A DNA stretch of 64,000 nt. Origin: Herbihabitans rhizosphaerae (lineage in GTDB: Bacteria; Actinomycetota; Actinomycetes; Mycobacteriales; Pseudonocardiaceae). The translations under genes and the position numbers were made by a program. Positions 17,501 through 26,077 of the stretch are shown here, piece by piece (the first letter of the stretch is position 1; the number at the start of each line of letters is the position of its first letter). Below the pieces are notes generated by a model. The model was not told where the DNA came from, searched no databases, and saw nothing but the letters and a program-made list of their open reading frames with translations. Location of the stretch: the NCBI RefSeq assembly GCF_004216555.1, contig NZ_SGWQ01000002.1:651219-715218 (forward strand). Direction: 5' to 3'.

Positions 17501-18488
17501 ACTCGACCAGCGTTCGGTCCACGGCGACCGGGGTCTTCGACACGGCCGTGAGGCCGAACGGGCGGGCCATTTCGTTCAGCTCCTCGATGGTTCGCTCACC
17601 ACCGCCGAAGAACACCAGCATGCAGAGGTCGTACATAGTGTTGACGTCGTGCTCGCGCAGCATTTCGATCACGAGTACCCGACCGTGCTCGCCCGCCGCC
17701 TCGGCACATCGGGACAGGATCACGCGGGCGTGCTCGTCGTCCCAGTCGTGCAGGATGTCGCAGAGCAGGTAAGCGGCAGCACCTCGAGGCAGTGGATCGA
17801 AGAAGCTCCCGGCGACGGTCGTGACACGGTGGTCGAGACCGGCCGCCGCGAACGCCTCCGCGGCGCGGGTGACGGTGGGCTCCAGATCCACCACTTGCCC
17901 GGTCACCGTCGGGTGCTCCTCGACGATCGCGCGCAGAACGGTGCCCACTCCGCCGCCGACGTCCACGATGGTGCCGAAGCGGCTCCAGTCGAACCGCCTC
18001 GCCATCTCCGGCGCCCGGACGTCGAACCGCCGCTCCATCCGGGCGTCGAACGACTGGCGCAGGGCCGGCCGGTCGGCGAGGTCCGCCCAGAAGTCACGGC
18101 CGTACCGGCGCGGGTACGCGGCGGTCGAGGTCTTCACCACGTCGAGCAGGTCGACGAACGCCAGTGTGGCTCGCCCGATGGCGGAGTCGATGTCGAGCTG
18201 ATCGAGAAGGTGGGTGTCGTGGTCGGCGCGCAGCGGACCGGCGAGCGCGGTCAGGCCGTACCGGTCCTCGACGAACTCGAGCACGCCGATCGTGACGAGG
18301 TGGTCGAGGACTCGCGTCAACGCCATCGGTGCCGTCGCGGTGGCTTCGGCGAGTTGCGCCGCGGTGGCACCGGTGTCGCCGATCAGGTCGGCCAGGCGCA
18401 GTGTCGCGGCGACTCGAATCGACATCGGCGTCGCCAAGCTCGCCATCTCCCACAGCGTCTCGGTCGGCGAACTGTGTCGATCAACCAT
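17478..18488 (-). CDS. SAM-dependent O-methyltransferase (plant-type, dimerising)
   Basis: A 336-residue enzyme of the O-methyltransferase family 2: an N-terminal winged-helix dimerisation domain (A-T-L-R-L-A-D-L-I), the SAM loop V-D-V-G-G-G-V-G-T-V-L-R (about residue 175), D-L-E-P-T, and L-L-C-D-I-L-H-D-W-D-D-E with the probable catalytic histidine. Close types methylate antibiotic and pigment hydroxyls, but no biosynthetic core gene is nearby, so the acceptor is unknown. Overlaps the facing hydrolase gene by 23 bp. Confidence 0.9.
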   Translation of the reverse strand: MVDRHSSPTETLWEMASLATPMSIRVAATLRLADLIGDTGATAAQLAEATATAPMALTRVLDHLVTIGVLEFVEDRYGLTALAGPLRADHDTHLLDQLDIDSAIGRATLAFVDLLDVVKTSTAAYPRRYGRDFWADLADRPALRQSFDARMERRFDVRAPEMARRFDWSRFGTIVDVGGGVGTVLRAIVEEHPTVTGQVVDLEPTVTRAAEAFAAAGLDHRVTTVAGSFFDPLPRGAAAYLLCDILHDWDDEHARVILSRCAEAAGEHGRVLVIEMLREHDVNTMYDLCMLVFFGGGERTIEELNEMARPFGLTAVSKTPVAVDRTLVEFTATTTG

Positions 18489-18562
18489 GGACCGAGGCTA
18501 GCCGCGAAATGAGAGCGGCGGAACCCGTTGCGGTACAACGGGTTCCGCCGCACTACCTCCCC

Positions 18563-20209
18563 TTACAGCGGCTGCTCCAGCACGTACTGCTTGCGCAGTC
18601 CCTCGCCGCAGTCCACCTCGACGGTGCGGCGGGCGACCAGCGTGCCGTCACCGTTCTGCAGCGAGTAGCCGACCTCCGTGGTCTCCGGGACCACGGTCAC
18701 ATTGGTCGGCACCCGACCACTGGCCGACAGCCGGCGCAGCAGCCGTTGCTGCTGCTGGTCCAGCACCTCGTCCACCGACGACGCAGAGGACCGCGCACTG
18801 GACGCGGAACCCGACGGGTCCGGCGGCACGGACGCCGACCGGTCGAGCACGTCCTCGACCCTGCGGCTGGCGTCCACGATGCGGGTCACCGTGCCGGTGC
18901 CGTCCACGCTCACCCGGACCTCGCCGACGCCCGGCGTGACGACCGGAACGCCGTCGATCACCTGGGTCAGCACCACGGTGGTCTCCTGACGACGCGGGTC
19001 GACCGTCTCCTCGCGGCTCGCGCCGGCGTTGTACGCGTGGCGCACCTTGTCCGCGATGAGATCGACGTTCTCCGCCAGTCCGAACGATTCCACGGCCTGC
19101 TGGGCGAGCCGCACCGCTTCCTCGGCGTCCGGCGCGTCCCGGCCGCCGCCGTCCGGCCTGGCGAACCTGATCTCCCGGGTGCCGTCGGCGGTGACCGACA
19201 GCGTCGGGCCGTCCCCGCCGGAGCGGAGCACGATGCCCTGCGAACCCGCCGGCATCTCGGCGCGCTCCTCGCTCGACACGCCGAACTGTTGTGCCAGTTG
19301 GGAAAGCCGGTCGGTGGACAGGTCCGGTGCGAGGAACCGAACGCTGGTCACGGCGTCCGGCAGCGTCTCCAACGGCGCGGAGATCTGCTTGGCCGCGTCG
19401 TACCAACGCCACCACCACCAGGCCTTGCTCGGCCTGCCGTCGAAGAAAGCGCGCTCGTTGAAGCACCGGTCCTGCGCCTCGGCCTGAGTGGCACCGAATC
19501 CGACGGCGGACGGCGCCTGCTTGGTGTAAATGCGCCACGACGCGTCCAGCCACGCGTCGCTGAACGAGTGGTCCGCGCCCTTGTTCCATTCCTGGAAGAA
19601 GAACTTCCCGTAGTTCGGGCTGTCGATGCTGATCGTTTCGAAACCGAACAGCATGCGCAGTCCGAGATTCGAGTTGTACCAAGTGCGAATCGGACTGTGG
19701 CCGGCGTGCACCCGCAGCGAAAGGCACGTGGAGAAGAACACGTACCGCGCCATCTCGTTGCCGAGCCGCATGTCGTTGGAGCTGGCCCAGGCCGTTCCGC
19801 CCCAGGTCGCACCCATGGGAATCCAGAAGACGCCGTTGCCGTCCATGTCGCCGTGGCCGGAGTGGTAGACCACTCGCGCCGCGTCGAATCCGTAGTCGTC
19901 CTGCCAGTTGTCGTATGTCTCGCCGTAGATCCAGGCCTGGACGTTTCCGTCCTTGTACCAGAAGTTCGGCGTGTTGAACTGTTTGACGTAATCGTGGAAA
20001 CCCAGAGCGTCTTCATGCGTGGCACCCAGGTCGCTGATTCCCGCTGGGAAATCCTCGATCGAACAGAAGCCGTACATGTCCTGCTTGACGCCCTTGGTTT
20101 CCTCCCGCGTCGCCTTGCCGGGCGCGAACGGGTTAGCCGCACCGATCACGCTCAACCCGGCGGTAGCCGTCTCCGCCGCGGTCGCGGTGTCGGGCTTCAG
20201 TAAAGCCAT
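18563..20209 (-). CDS. DUF6345-like protein with caspase-like His/Cys pair
   Basis: A 548-residue protein. The N-terminal half (about 40-290) looks like a DUF6345 domain. It contains V-V-Y-H-S-G-H119-G120-D and, after the next core strand, Y-V-F-F-S-T-C162-L-S-L. A His-Gly after one hydrophobic strand and a Cys after the next is the arrangement of caspase/gingipain-fold peptidases (inference). The C-terminal half has PepSY/FTP-like strands and a flexible S-S-A-S-S-rich linker. No signal peptide or TM segment is seen. The strong ribosome site AGGAGGAGGG is complementary to an upstream leader segment. Confidence 0.75.
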   Translation of the reverse strand: MALLKPDTATAAETATAGLSVIGAANPFAPGKATREETKGVKQDMYGFCSIEDFPAGISDLGATHEDALGFHDYVKQFNTPNFWYKDGNVQAWIYGETYDNWQDDYGFDAARVVYHSGHGDMDGNGVFWIPMGATWGGTAWASSNDMRLGNEMARYVFFSTCLSLRVHAGHSPIRTWYNSNLGLRMLFGFETISIDSPNYGKFFFQEWNKGADHSFSDAWLDASWRIYTKQAPSAVGFGATQAEAQDRCFNERAFFDGRPSKAWWWWRWYDAAKQISAPLETLPDAVTSVRFLAPDLSTDRLSQLAQQFGVSSEERAEMPAGSQGIVLRSGGDGPTLSVTADGTREIRFARPDGGGRDAPDAEEAVRLAQQAVESFGLAENVDLIADKVRHAYNAGASREETVDPRRQETTVVLTQVIDGVPVVTPGVGEVRVSVDGTGTVTRIVDASRRVEDVLDRSASVPPDPSGSASSARSSASSVDEVLDQQQQRLLRRLSASGRVPTNVTVVPETTEVGYSLQNGDGTLVARRTVEVDCGEGLRKQYVLEQPL

Positions 20210-20212
20210 GGT

Positions 20213-20260
20213 CCCTCCTCCTGCAGCTGCGCGTGGGTGGCCCCACGCTTAGGAGGAGGG
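20213..20260 (-). promoter_or_regulatory. Leader hairpin able to sequester the Shine-Dalgarno
   Basis: In the minus-strand transcript CCCUCCUCCU (20260-20251) is a perfect 10-base complement of the ribosome site AGGAGGAGGG (20222-20213), 3 nt from the AUG. The loop contains a second stem GCGTGGG/CCCACGC (20248-20242 with 20237-20231). It could control translation (a thermometer or ligand switch); the inner stem could also serve as a terminator for the upstream DHFR-like gene. Confidence 0.6.
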
Positions 20261-20287
20261 CGCGGCGTTACCGGAGATACACCCTGA

Positions 20288-20854
20288 CTAGGGATTCTCC
20301 GGAGCGAAGCTCGAGTACGTGATGCCGCTGCGGAACGCCTGGACGTCCAGCCGCCGCAACGTCGGGACCTCGAACCCGTCGGGGAACAGCCGCCGGCCAC
20401 GCCCCTGCACGACGGGGAAGGTGTACAGGCGGTACTCGTCGACCAGACCCGCCTCGATCAGCGTGTGGCACAGCGTGATGCTGCCGGTGACCACGATGTC
20501 GCGACCCGGCTGTTCCTTCAGCGCGCGAACCTCGGCCACCGGATCACCGGACAGCACGGTCGTGTTCTGCCACGCCGGATCGGTGATCGTCGACGAGACG
20601 ACGTACTTGTGCACGTCGTTGAGGTAGGCCGACACACCCGTGGTGTCCTCATCGATCACAGTCGGCCAGTAGCCGCGCAGGTCCTCGAAGGTCTGCCGGC
20701 CGGCGAGGAACGCGTCCGCCGCGCCCATGTGCCGGTGCTGCACCTCCAGCAGATCGGACATGTCGACATCGCCGCCCTGCGCGGCGAACCAGTCGCCGAG
20801 CATCTCGATCGAACCGTCGAGCGTGATGTTCTGGGTGATCGCGAGCGTGCGCAT
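20288..20854 (-). CDS. Dihydrofolate reductase-family protein (RibD C-terminal-like)
   Basis: A 188-residue NADPH-dependent reductase fold: M-R-T-L-A-I-T-Q-N-I-T-L-D-G-S-I-E at the N-terminus, G-R-Q-T-F-E-D-L-R-G-Y-W, Y-V-V-S-S-T-I, and D-I-V-V-T-G-S-I-T-L-C-H-T-L as the nucleotide loop. Proteins of this family are common in actinobacteria and mostly uncharacterised; they are not the housekeeping FolA. AGGAGGACCAC precedes the ATG. It lies upstream of the DUF6345-like gene on the same strand, 78 bp away. Confidence 0.88.
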   Translation of the reverse strand: MRTLAITQNITLDGSIEMLGDWFAAQGGDVDMSDLLEVQHRHMGAADAFLAGRQTFEDLRGYWPTVIDEDTTGVSAYLNDVHKYVVSSTITDPAWQNTTVLSGDPVAEVRALKEQPGRDIVVTGSITLCHTLIEAGLVDEYRLYTFPVVQGRGRRLFPDGFEVPTLRRLDVQAFRSGITYSSFAPENP

Positions 20855-20908
20855 GTGGTCCTCCTTCTGGTCGTCACCCGTACCGACTCGCGCGGCGGCG
20901 AGAACTCA

Positions 20909-22213
20909 TCACACCCGGCTCAGGAAATGGTCCAGCACCTCGACGCCGAACCGCAGCCCGTCGACCGGCACCCGCTCGTCCACGCCGTGTGCCATCGCCC
21001 GGTAGTCGAACCCGACCGGGAGCCGCAGCGGCGCGAACCCGTAGCACTGGATCCCGAGTCGGGAGAACGCCTTCGCGTCGGTGCCGCCACCGAGGCAGTA
21101 CGGCACCACGATCGCCTCGGAATCGTTGGCGCGCAACGCATCCGCCATCGCGTCGAACCACGGCGAATCGATCGGCGCGTGCACGGCGGGGGAGCGGTGC
21201 AGGAACTCGCGGGTGATCTTCGGCCCGAGCAGTGAGTCCACTGTGGACAGGAACTCGTCCTCGCTGCCGGGCAGCGTGCGGCCGTCCACGTGCGCGTGCG
21301 CGACGCTCGGGATCACGTTCACCCGATTGCCCGCGGACAGCACGGTCGGGGTGGTGCTGCTGCGCACCGTGGACTCGACGATCTTCGCCGCCGGGCCGAG
21401 CCGCGCCAGTGTTCCGTCCACATCGGACAGATCCACCTCGACGCCCAGTGCCGCGCCGGCGCGCTCCAGGAACGCCTGCGTGGCGGAGAACAGCCGCACC
21501 GGCCAGTCGTGCGCGGCCAGCCGGGACAACGCGTCGACCAGGGTGCGCACGGCGTTGTCGTCGTTGCGACGGGAGGCGTGGCCGGCCCGTCCGGTCGCGG
21601 TCAGCCGCAGCGACGACGTGCCGCGCTCCGCGGTCCCGACGGGGTAGAGGCGCACGGGCTCGCCGGACGCCGAGGTGGCGTGGTAGCTGTACCCGCCGGA
21701 CTCGCTGATCGCCGCCGCGCAACCGTCGAACAGCTCCGGGTGCTCCTCGGCCAGCCACGCTGCGCCGTAGTGCCCGCCGGTCTCCTCGTCGGCGACGAAC
21801 GCCAGCACGATGTCGCGGCGCGGCCGCCGACCGTCCAGCGCCCAGCGGCGCAGCACGGCGAGCAGCATCGCGCACATGTCCTTCATGTCCACCGCGCCAC
21901 GCCCCCACACGTAGCCGTCCGCGATCTCACCGGCGAACGGCGACACCGACCACAGCTCCGGGTCGGCCGGCACGACGTCCAGGTGCGCGTGCACGAGCAA
22001 CGGGTCCAGCGTCGGGTCGCTGCCCGGCACTCGCGCCACGACATTGGTGCGCCCCGGCTCGCGTTCGTAGGACCGCGGGGCGAGCCCGGCGGCGGTCAGG
22101 TGATCGGTGACGAACTCCGCCGCCGCCGCTTCTCCGCGCGCCTCGCCGACGGCGAAGTTGGTGGTGTCGAAGCGGATCAGCTCCGCGAGCAACTGCTCGA
22201 CCGACTCAGCCAT
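20909..22213 (-). CDS. M20-family metallopeptidase
   Basis: A 434-residue M20/M25/M40 zinc peptidase. Metal-site motifs are V-H-A-H-L-D-V-V-P-A, G-A-V-D-M-K-D-M and catalytic A-D-E-E-T-G-G, with a lid/dimerisation insert (G-R-A-G-H-A-S) and a late histidine in L-G-G-G-T-D-A-K-A-F. It should cleave dipeptides or N-acyl amino acids in the cytoplasm. Its ATG overlaps the end of the upstream D-aminopeptidase gene by 8 bp, so the two are an operon. Carries a GTCCACTGTGGAC repeat (21236-21248). Confidence 0.9.
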   Translation of the reverse strand: MAESVEQLLAELIRFDTTNFAVGEARGEAAAAEFVTDHLTAAGLAPRSYEREPGRTNVVARVPGSDPTLDPLLVHAHLDVVPADPELWSVSPFAGEIADGYVWGRGAVDMKDMCAMLLAVLRRWALDGRRPRRDIVLAFVADEETGGHYGAAWLAEEHPELFDGCAAAISESGGYSYHATSASGEPVRLYPVGTAERGTSSLRLTATGRAGHASRRNDDNAVRTLVDALSRLAAHDWPVRLFSATQAFLERAGAALGVEVDLSDVDGTLARLGPAAKIVESTVRSSTTPTVLSAGNRVNVIPSVAHAHVDGRTLPGSEDEFLSTVDSLLGPKITREFLHRSPAVHAPIDSPWFDAMADALRANDSEAIVVPYCLGGGTDAKAFSRLGIQCYGFAPLRLPVGFDYRAMAHGVDERVPVDGLRFGVEVLDHFLSRV

Positions 22214-23033
22214 ATTCCTCGACCACCGCCCCGCCCGCGATCGCCGTCACGATCTTGAACGCCTTCATCGCCTCGGTCATCGACTCCGCGTCGAACCCGA
22301 TCCTGCGCGTGTCGACCAGTTCCACGGTGGGGATCACCGCGGCGGCGTGCGCCAGATGGGTGGCGTCGAACTCGACCTCGATCCGGTGCGGCGCGACGGA
22401 TTTCGCCACCCGGCCGGCGATGGCCATGGCTGCCTTCGACGCGTCGGCGATCTGCTTGGCGGTGACCGAGGGCGGTGCGCAGATCGCCGCGTACCGGCTC
22501 ACGCATTCCTTCACGGCGACCCGCTCGGCGGTCGGCGCGTACTCGGTGGCGTCGGCGCAGGTGCGGTCGTCGCCGGTCACCACGAGTACCGGGACACCGT
22601 GCTCGGCGGCCAGCGCCGCGTTGAGCCGTCCTTCGCTGGCCGGCACGCCGTCCAGGAACACACCGGTGATCGAGTTCTCCAGATAGGTGTGGGCGAGCAC
22701 GCCGTCCTCGCCGGCGCCCGCGTGATATCCGAGAAGCACCACACCGTCCACTTCGGACTCGATACCCTGCATCATGGACAACGGCTTGTGGCGCCCGGTC
22801 AGCATCCGTGCGCGCGGGTCGAGCTGCTCGAGCAGCAGGTTCCGTTGCGACGAATGCGCTTCGTTCACCAGTACGCCGGTCGCCCCGCCATCGAACAGCC
22901 CGGCGACGCACGCGTTCACGTCGCCGGTGAAGATCGGGCGGAACCGATGCCACTGCTCCGTTCCGGGAATGACGTCGGACGCGTGGGTGACGCCGGTGGC
23001 GCCTTCCATGTCCGCAGAGATCAGGATTCGCAC
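22206..23033 (-). CDS. dppA: M55 D-aminopeptidase, DppA-like
   Basis: A 275-residue zinc aminopeptidase. Residues D8 and E10 (I-S-A-D-M-E-G), H60 (N-E-A-H), H104 (L-G-Y-H) and H115 fall at the same positions as in Bacillus subtilis DppA, which trims D-Ala-D-Ala and similar D-peptides. GTG 23033 is preferred: it gives the conserved M-R-I-L-I-S-A-D start, and TAACGT (23046-23041) lies 7 nt upstream, suggesting a leaderless mRNA. It faces a dipeptide ABC transporter operon, so it likely processes imported cell-wall D-peptides. Confidence 0.92.
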   Translation of the reverse strand: MRILISADMEGATGVTHASDVIPGTEQWHRFRPIFTGDVNACVAGLFDGGATGVLVNEAHSSQRNLLLEQLDPRARMLTGRHKPLSMMQGIESEVDGVVLLGYHAGAGEDGVLAHTYLENSITGVFLDGVPASEGRLNAALAAEHGVPVLVVTGDDRTCADATEYAPTAERVAVKECVSRYAAICAPPSVTAKQIADASKAAMAIAGRVAKSVAPHRIEVEFDATHLAHAAAVIPTVELVDTRRIGFDAESMTEAMKAFKIVTAIAGGAVVEEYG

Positions 23034-23137
23034 ACCGCTAACGTTACGGCTTGGCATGATCTGTCGACAGTCGTTGACACTCCCCACTGGCAAATGGTTA
23101 TTTCTTGGCACCTTCGAGGCTGGAAGAGGTGGTGCGC
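23034..23137. promoter_or_regulatory. Divergent promoter region of the peptide-scavenging locus
   Basis: Rightward, TTGACA (23074-23079) is followed 17-18 bp later by GTTATT/TTATTT (23097-23103) before the transporter genes. Leftward, TAACGT (23046-23041) is placed for dppA. The palindrome CTGTCGACAG (23061-23070) lies between the two, where one regulator could act on both operons. Confidence 0.6.
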
Positions 23138-25024
23138 GTGGTCGCCACGGGTAAACAGGGACGCAAGCGGAGTCGGAGAGGCCCCGCGATCGGCGTGGTC
23201 GCCGCGGCGCTGGGCATGGCGATGCTGCCCGCTGTGGCGGTGCCTGACGTGGCGCCGGTCGCGAAGGCCGAGCAGCCGCAGGGCAAGGTCCTGCGTGTCG
23301 CGGTCACGCAGGACATCAAGAAGCTGAACCCGTTCCAGGGGACCTCGCTGGTGGACACTCAGGTCGGCCGGCTCATGTACGAGTTCCTGGTCATCCCGAA
23401 CGCCACCGATTCCACGCCGGAGGGTGCTCTCGCGGAGAGCTGGACGCCGTCGCAGGACGGCAAGACGTGGACGTTCAAGATGCGCAAGGGCGTCCAGTGG
23501 TCCGACGGGCAGCCGATCACCGCCAAGGACGTCGAGTTCACCTACAACCAGATCATGACCAACCCGGGGGCCAAGGACGCCAACGAGGTCGCGGTGGCCA
23601 GCTTCGAGTCGGTGAAGGCGACCGACCCGGAGACCGTGGAGATCAGGACCAAGTTCGTCAACGTCGCGGTGATCGGCAGCGTCGGCGAGATCCCGATCGT
23701 CCCGGAGCACGTGTGGCGGGACAAGGTCGCCGGGATCAAGGACTTCAAGAACGAGCAGACGCCCGTCGTCGGCAGCGGGCCGTACGTGCTGTCCGGCGTC
23801 GAGTCGGGTCGCTCGGTCACCCTCAAGGCCAACGACAAGTTCTGGCGCGGCCGGCCCAAGGTCGACACGCTGCAGATGGTCAAGTACGAGAACACCGAGG
23901 CGGCCAGCCAGGCGCTGATCAAGGGCGACGCCGACCTGGTGTACAACCTGACGCCGGCCCAGTACCGCACGCTGGAGAAGACCTCGGGAATCAAGGCCAG
24001 CGCCGGCCGCAACCGCCGGTTCACCGAGATCATCATGCACACCGGCGCCAAGAAGGCGGACGGCAGCACCTGGGGCACCGGCAACCCGGTGCTCGCCGAC
24101 GTCGAGTTCCGCAAGGCGCTCGACCACGCGGTGAACCGCAAGACGCTGATCGAGAAGGTCTTCGGCGGATACGCGGAGGAGGCCACGCAGCTCATCCCGC
24201 CGGTGTACCCGGACTGGACGTTCAAGCTGTCCGACGACAAGAAGCGCAACTTCGACATCGGCAAGGCGAACTCGATCCTGGACGCGGCCGGTTACCGCAA
24301 GGGTGACGGCGGGGCGCGGCTGGACAAGCAGGGCAAGCCGATCACGCTACGGCTGCTGAGCCGCAACGACCGCGCCGAGCAGGCGCAGATGGCCGAGTAC
24401 GTCAAGGAGTGGTTCGGTCAGCTCGGCGTCACCGTCGACCACAAGAGCATCGCGTCCAGCCAGCTCAACGACGACACCACGTCGGGCAACTTCGACCTGT
24501 CGTTCTCCGGCTGGAGCGTCGGGCCCGACCCGGACAACATGCTGGGTCAGCAGCTCTGCAAGCTGGTCGGCACGGAGTTGGGTGACACCAACATCTGCAA
24601 CCCCGAGTACGACCGGCTCTTCGCGCAGCAGCAGGCGGAGTTGAACAAGGACAAGCGCAAGGAGACCGTCCAGCGGATGCAGCAGATGCTGTACGACAAC
24701 GTGTCCGCGATCATGCTCAGCTACGACAAACTCCTCGAGGCGTACCGGTCCGACCGGTTCACCACGTTCGTGACGCAGCCGCAGAACGGCGGCATCATCA
24801 ACAACCAGAGCGGTTACTGGGGCTACTACGGCGCCACGCCGGTGGGCGAGACCCCGCCGGCTGGTGCGCCGAAGGCGGCTGAGCAGACGAACTCCGACAG
24901 CGACAGCTCGGGGCTGGGCACCGGCGGCTGGGCGGCGATCATCATCGGCGCCGTCGTGGTGCTCGGTGGTCTCGGCCTGCTGGGCGCTCGGCGCAAGCGC
25001 GTCTCAGCGGACGACAGGGAGTAG
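23138..25024 (+). CDS. Peptide ABC transporter substrate-binding protein with C-terminal membrane anchor
   Basis: A 628-residue family-5 (DppA/OppA-type) binding protein: an exported N-terminus (R-K-R-S-R-R then a hydrophobic core ending A-V-A-K-A), L-R-V-A-V-T-Q-D-I-K-K-L-N-P-F, and W-T-F-K-M-R-K-G-V-Q-W-S-D-G-Q-P-I-T-A-K-D-V. There is no lipobox cysteine. Instead the C-terminus has a Ser/Asp linker, a hydrophobic helix (W-A-A-I-I-I-G-A-V-V-V-L-G-G-L-G-L-L) and R-R-K-R, so it seems anchored by a C-terminal TM helix. GTG 23138 is chosen from the GAAGAGG site 8 nt upstream; GTG 23132 and TTG 23105 are alternatives. Confidence 0.88.
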   Translation: MVATGKQGRKRSRRGPAIGVVAAALGMAMLPAVAVPDVAPVAKAEQPQGKVLRVAVTQDIKKLNPFQGTSLVDTQVGRLMYEFLVIPNATDSTPEGALAESWTPSQDGKTWTFKMRKGVQWSDGQPITAKDVEFTYNQIMTNPGAKDANEVAVASFESVKATDPETVEIRTKFVNVAVIGSVGEIPIVPEHVWRDKVAGIKDFKNEQTPVVGSGPYVLSGVESGRSVTLKANDKFWRGRPKVDTLQMVKYENTEAASQALIKGDADLVYNLTPAQYRTLEKTSGIKASAGRNRRFTEIIMHTGAKKADGSTWGTGNPVLADVEFRKALDHAVNRKTLIEKVFGGYAEEATQLIPPVYPDWTFKLSDDKKRNFDIGKANSILDAAGYRKGDGGARLDKQGKPITLRLLSRNDRAEQAQMAEYVKEWFGQLGVTVDHKSIASSQLNDDTTSGNFDLSFSGWSVGPDPDNMLGQQLCKLVGTELGDTNICNPEYDRLFAQQQAELNKDKRKETVQRMQQMLYDNVSAIMLSYDKLLEAYRSDRFTTFVTQPQNGGIINNQSGYWGYYGATPVGETPPAGAPKAAEQTNSDSDSSGLGTGGWAAIIIGAVVVLGGLGLLGARRKRVSADDRE

Positions 25025-25027
25025 GGC

Positions 25028-26077
25028 TTGGCGGACATACCGGCCACGACCGAGCCGGCCGCGGAGGCATTCGGAGGGCGTCGGGCACGAGGTGGCGGGC
25101 AGAGCACCGTCCGCTACCTCGCCACCAAGCTCGGTGGCGGCGCGATCAGTCTCGCGCTCGTCGCCGTGCTCGGCTTCTTCCTATTCCGCGCCATGCCCGG
25201 AAACCCGGTGCGCTCCGTGATCGAGGGACGCGGGTCCGCTTCCTACGAGGAGATCAAGCGGATCAAGGCCGAGTGGAAGATGGACGAGCCGCTGTGGACC
25301 CAGTTCGTCGACTACATGGGCGACCTGCTGCGCGGTGATCTCGGCACCTCGATCAAGTACCGCGCGCCGGTCGCCGAGCTGATCGGCGAGCGGTTCTGGT
25401 GGACGATCCTGTTGACCGGCACCGCATTGCTGCTCGCCGTGGCGCTCGGCCTGTTGCTGGGCTCGCGGGCGGCGTGGCGGCACGGCAGCCGGTTCGACCG
25501 CTGGTCCACCGGCACCGCGCTGGTGCTCTGGTCGGTGCCGACGTTCTGGCTCGGCCTGATCATGCTCGTGGTGTTCTCGGTCGGGCTCGACCTGTTCCCG
25601 ACGGCGGGCATGACCACACCGGGCGGCGTGTCCGGCGGCTGGTTCGCCGAACTCCTGGACGTGTTGCACCACCTGGCCCTGCCGGCGATCACGATGACCG
25701 CGGTGATCTACGCGCAGTACCTGATGGTGATGCGCTCCTCGCTGCTGGAGGAGATGAACGCGGACTACCTGACCACCGCGCGCGCCAAGGGCCTGCGGGA
25801 CAACCTGGTGCGCCGCCGGCACGCGGTGCCCAACGCGCTGCTGCCCACGATCACGATCATCTTCCTGCACATGGGGCTGGTCGTGTCCGGCGCGGTGACC
25901 GTGGAGAAGGTGTTCTCCTGGCAGGGGCTCGGGCTGCTCACCTACGAGGCGATCGGTGTGCCGGACTACCCGCTGCTGCAGGGCACGCTGATCGTACTGG
26001 CGGCCGCGGTGATCGTGATGAATCTGCTCGCCGACGTGATCTATCGGTTCGTCGATCCCCGGGTGAGGTCGGCATGA
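25028..26077 (+). CDS. Peptide ABC transporter permease (DppB type)
   Basis: A 349-residue inner-membrane permease, first of the pair. It has the DppB/OppB N-terminal P-G-N-P-V motif after TM1, an extracytoplasmic loop with L-G-T-S-I-K-Y-R-A-P-V, and the cytoplasmic EAA loop (Y-L-T-T-A-R-A-K-G-L) that docks on the ATPase. TTG 25028 follows AGGGAG and is 3 bp after the binding-protein stop. The N-terminus is extended by about 30 polar residues before TM1. Confidence 0.9.
   Translation: MADIPATTEPAAEAFGGRRARGGGQSTVRYLATKLGGGAISLALVAVLGFFLFRAMPGNPVRSVIEGRGSASYEEIKRIKAEWKMDEPLWTQFVDYMGDLLRGDLGTSIKYRAPVAELIGERFWWTILLTGTALLLAVALGLLLGSRAAWRHGSRFDRWSTGTALVLWSVPTFWLGLIMLVVFSVGLDLFPTAGMTTPGGVSGGWFAELLDVLHHLALPAITMTAVIYAQYLMVMRSSLLEEMNADYLTTARAKGLRDNLVRRRHAVPNALLPTITIIFLHMGLVVSGAVTVEKVFSWQGLGLLTYEAIGVPDYPLLQGTLIVLAAAVIVMNLLADVIYRFVDPRVRSA

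Noticed and set aside
15124-18488. Biosynthetic gene cluster with MBL protein, hydrolase and O-methyltransferase
   Set aside because: No polyketide, peptide, terpene or RiPP core enzyme; the methyltransferase is on the opposite strand and tail-overlaps the operon.
24880-25020. LPXTG-type sortase signal at the end of the binding protein
   Set aside because: The sequence before the helix is S-G-L-G-T-G-G, lacking the required L-P/A-x-T-G, and the tail after the helix is longer than usual.
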